A DNA stretch of 64,000 nucleotides from Eonycteris spelaea (Eukaryota; Chordata; Mammalia; Chiroptera; Pteropodidae), in NCBI GenBank assembly GCA_003508835.1, contig PUFA01000068.1, positions 3,658,001 to 3,722,000 on the forward strand. The letters run 5' to 3'. The notes under the pieces were generated by a model, which saw only the letters and a program-made list of their open reading frames with translations, was not told the DNA's origin and made no database searches. Positions 57,931 through 64,000 of this stretch are shown piece by piece; the stretch's first letter is position 1, and every line of letters starts with the position of its first letter. Position numbers and translations under genes: made by a program.

Positions 57931-59010
57931 GTTTCAGAGTTTTGTCTGAAATGTAAAGTTCAGACATAGTCAGGCTAAAGGAGATGTTTAGCTAACCACT
58001 AGAAGGCTTTTTATTGAAGTTATCTGAAAAAATATTGTAAGCTATTTGCTAATTTCAAATAGTTCTGATAGAATATTAAAAATGTCTACTTATAATTATT
58101 AACATTTTAAGTTATACATATATGAAAATAATAACTCATTTTCTTTAAAATATTCTCTAAAATGTTTTTATTACTTAGTCTGATAGCCCTCTACATTTCA
58201 ATTATTCTGTTACTTAAATAGTTTTTGTAAAATAAAACCTGATCAACTTACCCCTTTGCTTAAAAACCAGCATCCTAAGTGCTTTACATATGTTATACAA
58301 TTTAATATATGTCATATTTGTAATTATGCTTAATAATTCTTACAACATCCTTATTGTTTGAGGGGGAAAGGTGGTAATACTACTCACCTTCCAAAGCTAC
58401 TCTGAGGATCAAACAAAATAAACTTTTAGAACTGGTATATGGTAAGGAATACATATATAGTAGCTATACAGCTTGCAAATCCCTTACCCAATAGAGAGCC
58501 TTTGGCTGAATAACGGATTAACCATTATTGACATTTCAGTGTGTCAGAGAAAGAGGAAGCCAATAAACAACATCAGGAAAGTTGTAGTCACAGAGAAGAA
58601 TGAAAACAATTACAACAGTGCTGTCTCCAACTAAAAGAGAAGGGGGAAGGAAAGGAATCTAAAAATTACTCTCAAACATCATCCTTTTTCGACATGAGGA
58701 AAAAGGAAACAGGCTGCTCTGCGACTTGTCTCCCCACCTTCCCATTAGAAGAATCATCCAATAATAATACTAATGCTTGTAATTTGAGTACTTATTTGCT
58801 GCCATTTTTTATAGGAGACTGGGGCCTAATGAAGTTCTGCAAATTGCCAAATATCATACATGGGGATTTGAAACTCAGCTTATTTTGAATTTTGAACCCA
58901 GAAACTTTCTGGTAAAGTGTCCTGTTTCCTAAATCTCTTAAACAGAGTCTGGAAACACACGTTCCAGAAACGGGAGGAGTGAGCGAAATAAATTTTACTA
59001 GACAAGACTA

Positions 59011-59011
<1 letters not shown>
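57931..59011. other. Mostly unassigned; MIR-like patch
   Basis: 58355-58450 resembles MIR ('ctactctgaggatcaaaca'). The rest shows no gene or clear repeat. Confidence 0.35.

Positions 59012-59075
<64 letters not shown>
59012..59075. repeat. (GT)n microsatellite
   Basis: About 31 uninterrupted GT units; potential Z-DNA. Confidence 0.95.
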
Positions 59076-59076
<1 letters not shown>

Positions 59077-59084
59077 TTTTTGAA

Positions 59085-59235
59085 TGCCTATGAGTATATG
59101 AGTATATATTTAATGAATTTTTTTTAGAAACTACGATGTGCTAGGTATTGCTCTAGATGAAGAGCATATCATAGTAAGCAAAACATGTTTCCTGCCTTCC
59201 TGGAGCTCATATACTCAAAAGAGAGAATGCTGCCT
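59085..59235 (-). mobile_element. L2 3' end
   Basis: 'gtgctaggtattgctctaga' and 'gccttcctggagctcatata' are an L2 3' terminus in reverse. Confidence 0.55.
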
Positions 59236-60560
59236 CTTCTGTGAAGACAAAAAAAAGCTTGAGGTCATTCATTTATTACTGGGACCTGCTCAAAGAATAA
59301 CTTGCTCCTATAGAAATTCACAATATTCTTTGTCATAAATAAACAAGTTATGATCCTCTTGTTCTGAATGACTCACCATAATAGACTTAATTGGACTCCT
59401 GTCTCATAATTCTGTAAATATTTCCTTATTCTCTGGGAGCTTACATTCTCTTCTGGAATTCTCATCTATCAGTATCAAGTATAATTCTTTTTCTTTATCA
59501 TTACGTTAAAAAAAAAAGGGCCAAGTTCTCTTACTTCTTGGTATGAAGCAATTCAGATTATAAAGAATCATACTGCATTAATGGCAAAAATGCCTCTGAA
59601 GGGGAAAACTTATTCAGCAAGGGCATTGTGTAAACAACAAAAAATAATATGGAATTATGATGAACTACTGCAGATGAATACCATAATTTCCAAGAAAAAG
59701 GCACCAAATATGGAGAATCTGTGGCTCTCCTTTTTCTTGTAACTTGTCTTCAATATAAAATTGGCTTTCATATGACTATAAATGGATAGCTCAGTCACTT
59801 TGTAATGATATTCAAATTCTTTCATCTCTAAGCTTCTGGTTCTAAAGAGTCAAACCTATTACTCTCTGATGGGTGTTTAGTGATTTTTGCAAGATGAGTC
59901 ACAGCCCAGCTTCTCAAAGGCAGATAGATCAGTAAAAAGCTGATAAATGATGGGATAGGACAATATCATTAGCTAGCTCATTAACAATTTTGTGTTTAGA
60001 GAAACCCAAGGGTGACTAACATGGAGATTAGACTCTCAGTCTTGAACAACAAACAGGGCCACATTAAAAGTATCATGGGGAAATTTTATTCTGCTAGTGC
60101 CTTAGCCAGGGTGAGGGTTGGGTTGACATTGTATCATCTAGAAACTTTCACAAACAATTCATTAAAAAATTTTTAAAAGACTTTATTTTTAAAACATGTG
60201 CTTTAAACAGAAGTATAATTTTTCCTTTACGATTAACACATATATCTTGACATTGTCTCCCAGGAGAAAAACTATTTTTACTGCATCAGCAACAAAGCTG
60301 TTTTGACAAACCTAGTATAATTTAAAGTTGATTAGACCAGTTATTTATTTTGAACATGAACAACCAACTAATCAAAATTTAGGAAGAATTTTGTTACATA
60401 TTCTTTAATATGTTAAATTCATAGGATTATATTCAGCAACATTTGAAAAGTTAGGCATTTTGGGAAAAAAAATGGAAAAGAAAAATAAGAGGCAAAAATT
60501 TGAAATAACCCCTGTCCATTTCAAAATGTTTTAAAGTAATTGAATGATTATCTTCCACAT
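59236..60560. other. Apparently unique non-coding sequence
   Basis: No gene or confident repeat over 1.3 kb. Confidence 0.35.
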
Positions 60561-60640
60561 ATTGGATTGTAATTTCAATAAAGCAGTGATCAAATCTTTA
60601 ATGTGTAGACAAATATCTTGCACATAATAGAAAATCAATA
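60561..60640 (+). mobile_element. L2/MIR-type terminus
   Basis: 'atcttgcacataatagaaaa' and 'tcaataaacatttaatcttt' resemble the conserved 3' end. Confidence 0.45.
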
Positions 60641-60714
60641 AACATTTAATCTTTCATTCAATGTTAATTAAGCATTTCATACGTGCTGGTATTAAAATGT
60701 TTGGTATATATATG

Positions 60715-60754
60715 TTGTGTGTGTGTGTATGTATGTATGTGTGTGTGTGTGTAT
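60715..60754. repeat. (GT)n/(GTAT)n microsatellite
   Basis: Compound GT and GTAT units. Confidence 0.9.
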
Positions 60755-60789
60755 AAAATAGAAAACGTTCTCAAAATTTTTGTTCAAAA

Positions 60790-60990
60790 AACAAAATAGG
60801 TAGCATGATGTAGAGTACTGGACTGAAAATCCAAAGTCTTGGGTTGTACTCCTTGGATGAGAAACATTTTCATCTCTCTGTTTTTTTTTTTTTTTTTTCA
60901 TTTGTAAAAAGGAAGGGACAGGAGTAATTATCTTTCATTTTTATAGTGGCCTCTGCTCTAAGACATGGGTGAAATTGGGAGAGACTAGGC
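60790..60990 (+). mobile_element. MIR fragment with T18 run
   Basis: 'catgatgtagagtactggac' and 'caaagtcttgggttgtactc' are a MIR 5' part. The homopolymer at 60882-60899 interrupts the core. Confidence 0.5.
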
Positions 60991-61033
60991 AAAAGTATTT
61001 GAGGAATTAATATTAATAAGCATATGTAAGTTT

Positions 61034-61040
61034 GTGTGTG

Positions 61041-61078
<38 letters not shown>
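61034..61078. repeat. (GT)n microsatellite
   Basis: About 20 GT units with one interruption. The purine-rich tract that follows (61079-61120) is nearly all A and G. Confidence 0.95.
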
Positions 61079-61079
<1 letters not shown>

Positions 61080-61120
61080 GAGAAGAGACAAAGAGAGAGG
61101 AGAGGGAGAAAGACATGGAA

Positions 61121-62395
61121 ATAGTGACCTTGAAAATCAGTCAAATGTGGCATCTCTTGGGAATAATTTAGCAGTTATTCAGCAAAGTACCAGCATATCA
61201 AGAATTAAGCTAAAGACCAAGACAATGTTCAACCCTTGGAGAAATTAGATCCAAATTAGATAATCTGGTATATGGCTGTCATGAAAGCAAAATGTAGTGA
61301 TGCCTCCATAAGATGAAACCCAGGAATGATAAAAGCTAGATATATGGAATGACCCTGAAAAACAAGGCAAAATAAATGACCTTATGAGAAGGTGATACTG
61401 AAGAGATTTGTAGACCTCATTTTTTTTTTCTTTATGCAGGAGCATGACCTTCATATACCTAGGTTTGCAGTAATTACATATGCAAATAAATAGGTAAGAT
61501 CTGATTAGTGTGGTTGGTATGTAGGAATCAATGAACCCAAAATCATTTTGTCAAGTTAGTTTTAGTTTATATAAATTTTTACTTAAATCTTGAAATAACA
61601 TTTTTTCAAGACATGAGGTTGCTTTTGCCTTAAAATTTTATGATACTAGAGGATTAAGTGTTGGGGATCACTTTTCTTTTTCCACTTCATCTTTTGGGCA
61701 TATAGGGTGGTTGGGCAGGAAAAAAGAGGGATAGGAAAAAATAACAGGAGAGCACCTAAATAGACTGTGATTCTTTCAAGTGAAATAGTGACTCTTTATG
61801 GTAGTTTTTACAAGTTATAATGCACAAGCAATTTTCTGATATGAATTTAGATGCATAGTTGTTTGTATTAATTACTTTTAGTCTTTTTAAATACAAGTTC
61901 TAATGTGCACAGTTTGAGTGAGATATTTTTACAAGAGCAGGTTTATTGTGGTCTTTTAATCTTTCTTCCTGCCATCCTTGTTCTCCAGAAATGGCAAGTT
62001 TCAATTCTTATAGCTGATTTTTTAAATTTTTGTATGTCTCTTTATCACAAAGTAACATACAACTACCTCTTCTTTTTTGTGTATGTTTTTAAAAGGATTA
62101 CTTATTAACTTCCACCCTGGAAGATAGAGACATTGGTGTCTTAAATAGAAACTCTCCTTCCCCAGTACACATGTATCCATTTTTGTTTCCTACTATCTTT
62201 TTCTGAATGAGGCTATGTTTGGCTAGATCAATATTGTGTAAACCTAACACACAGCTAAGCCATGTTGTATAATCTTATTGTTTTTAATATTCCCACTGAT
62301 GTTTTTGTTTTCCTTGAAGTTGATACTTGATTTTTTACACTTGTTTATTTTTGTGTACCAATTATTAATTTAATTTCAAGCTCTGATAGTGTTAA
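61121..62395. other. Unassigned non-coding sequence
   Basis: No gene or confident repeat. AT-rich. Confidence 0.35.
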
Positions 62396-63660
62396 ATTCA
62401 TCTTAATACAGTCAGACTCGTCAGATATTCCATCAATTTTATCTGCTTGATGAAATCTCAGTAGCTTTCTAATCTGTTCTAATAAAGACTGGCTATACTC
62501 TATCCCTGATGTATACTTCTTTTTTCTGGGATCTTCTTTACCATCAGAGTCTCTTTACCACTCTTGAGTTGGTGCTCTTATTTCCTGTATACTATTTCTT
62601 CTCCCTTATTGATTTATTCTTATATTGATGGGGCATCCAGTAACTTCTTTATAAGAGATTCTTATGGAATACATTCTGTGAGATTATTTTATGTCTGAAA
62701 ATAGCTTCATACTTATTTAACAATTTGGCTGGATATAGAATTGTAGATTTGAAAGTATTTTCCATTAGAAATTTGAAGACATTTCCCACTGTTTTCTAGC
62801 TTCAAATGTTGTTATTAAGTTCGATGTCATTATAATTCCTGATCCTTTGTACGTGACCTGTCTCTCCCCAAGTCCTTCACTCCTCCAGGAAGCTTATAAG
62901 ATATTGTCATCAGTATTTTAGAATTTTATAATGATAATCTCTGATGTGGATATTTATCCATTGACTAGGTACTTGATGAGCTCTTTAGGTCTGGAAACAC
63001 ATGCCCTTCATGTTTGGATAAGTGACTTAATGCATTAATGATCATCTTTCCTCTATTATCTCTGATTTATCTTTCTAGAAATCCTATTATTCAGATATTG
63101 GACTTGCTGACTGGGTCATCTAATTTTCTCAGATTTTCTCTCTATATTTCCATCTCAGTCTTTTTGCTCTACTTTCTGAATGATTTTCTCACTTCATCTT
63201 TATACTCAGCTTTTGATTTCTACCATTATGTTTTAGATCATTTTTGTTCTTTGAACCACATTTTAATATCTTATTTCATTAATACAATATCTTCTCATCT
63301 TTCAGAGGTTACTAATGATTATTTCTTGAGGTTTTCTTTTTCCTATTCTATTACTACTTCATCCAAGTTTTTGTTTGTTTTGTTCATCAGATGTTTGTTG
63401 ATCTTTGATCTTTAATTATCTACTCAATCAAATTTCGGACATTAAAACCTGGGTAGCAGCCTTGACTGAGACTTGCTAATCATAAGCTTCACAGTAAGGT
63501 GAATTAGCTGAGTTGTTTAATTGGGGAACTCCAGCGTCAGCATCTTCCGATTTCTTTAGGAGCTGATCACACTCTGTAGAGAAGGACCTTCTGGTAATTT
63601 TTCTGGAATGTACAAGCTTCTCTGTTATTCTGGTGATTAAGTTAGGGAAGAGAGCTGAGG
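62396..63660 (-). mobile_element. HAL1 (half-LINE) ORF1-region remnant
   Basis: Read on the minus strand the segment gives ORF1-like text in order: 'agcaaaaagactgagatgga' (coiled-coil to RRM junction), 'ctgagaaaattagatgaccc', 'aatctacaattctatatcca' and 'ccagccaaattgttaaataa'. The coding frame is interrupted. The plus-strand 125-codon frame at 63038-63415 is the antisense shadow of this ORF1, low in charge and rich in F, S and L. No ORF2 is seen attached within the window. Confidence 0.65.
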
Positions 63661-64000
63661 TATGTAAATGTTCACTTAATTTCTATGTTTTACTTTACGT
63701 TTGCCTTTGCCCTAGTACAAAAACAGTCCCACTTTTTTCATGCAGAGAATAAATCTCAAATTTTATGATAAAGGAGAGGGAAGTCACCTGGAACACAGAG
63801 TGAAAAGGGGATGTAAGTTTCTAAACACTTCTTGGATAAATAGTACCTTTTCAACAAAGTACTCCTATTTTAGCCCTATATCTACCCTTTAAGAGGTACC
63901 TAGTACTGGCAATTCTTGATGCCTTTAGAGGTTCTGCATGGTAAATTAGATCGTTTCTTCATTTTCTCATTGTCTTCTAGATTCGATACAGTTTATCCAG
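63661..64000. other. Unassigned window end
   Basis: No gene or clear repeat. It may continue into the 5' leader of the HAL1 remnant. Confidence 0.3.

Noticed and set aside
63038..63415. 125-codon plus-strand frame
   Set aside because: It is the antisense of a HAL1 ORF1-type segment.

Overview
The window looks like an AT-rich, gene-poor stretch of a placental mammal genome. It is built mostly from interspersed repeats of different ages: old L2, MIR, HAL1, L1M, MaLR-like LTRs and Tigger DNA transposons, plus a few younger L1 pieces. The younger L1 3' ends close with a tail of the form 'accaatgtcaccccaataaattta' (seen degenerated near 6.48, 42.37, 43.6 and 46.99 kb). I associate this tail with bats, so a bat is my best guess, at moderate confidence. 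No Alu, B1/B2, carnivore, ruminant or vespertilionid SINE was recognised. No bacterial or phage gene organisation is present, and nearly all short open frames are chance ORFs or lie inside repeats.

Layout. 0-8.3 kb: unassigned sequence, a 5'-headed L1/HAL1-like element with most of ORF2 missing, an L1MB tail, a MIR, a 35-bp L1 insertion, a probable processed gene copy on the minus strand, and opposed L2 pieces. 8.3-16.9 kb: an unresolved old repeat, a long L2, an LTR-like segment, a cluster of three minus-strand MIRs, and an L1M that contains a 190-bp piece of another L1. 16.9-24.5 kb: L2, L1M, L1MA-like and L1MC elements and two Tigger-type DNA transposons. 24.5-41 kb: three stretches with exon-like features on the plus strand (24550-24703, 34087-34123, 40649-40877) among L2, MIR and L1; at 35.77 kb an old L2 carries a tRNA-Ser 5'-half insertion with a 14-bp duplication. 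41-48.2 kb: a twin-primed (5'-inverted) L1, two other L1 tails, a MER2/Tigger-like element and an internally deleted L1. 48-64 kb: MIR and L2 remnants, two related LTR-like ends in opposite orientation, a cluster of (GT)n tracts, and a HAL1 remnant on the minus strand.

No complete gene can be supported. If the exon candidates are real, the window lies mainly in introns or flanks of one or more large genes. I could not name those genes, and the candidate exons do not join in frame with each other. The sequence offers no operon-like or pathway context; the strongest biology here is the record of L1 machinery acting on L1, cellular RNA and a tRNA fragment. All repeat names are from reading by eye against remembered consensus sequences, and boundaries are approximate.
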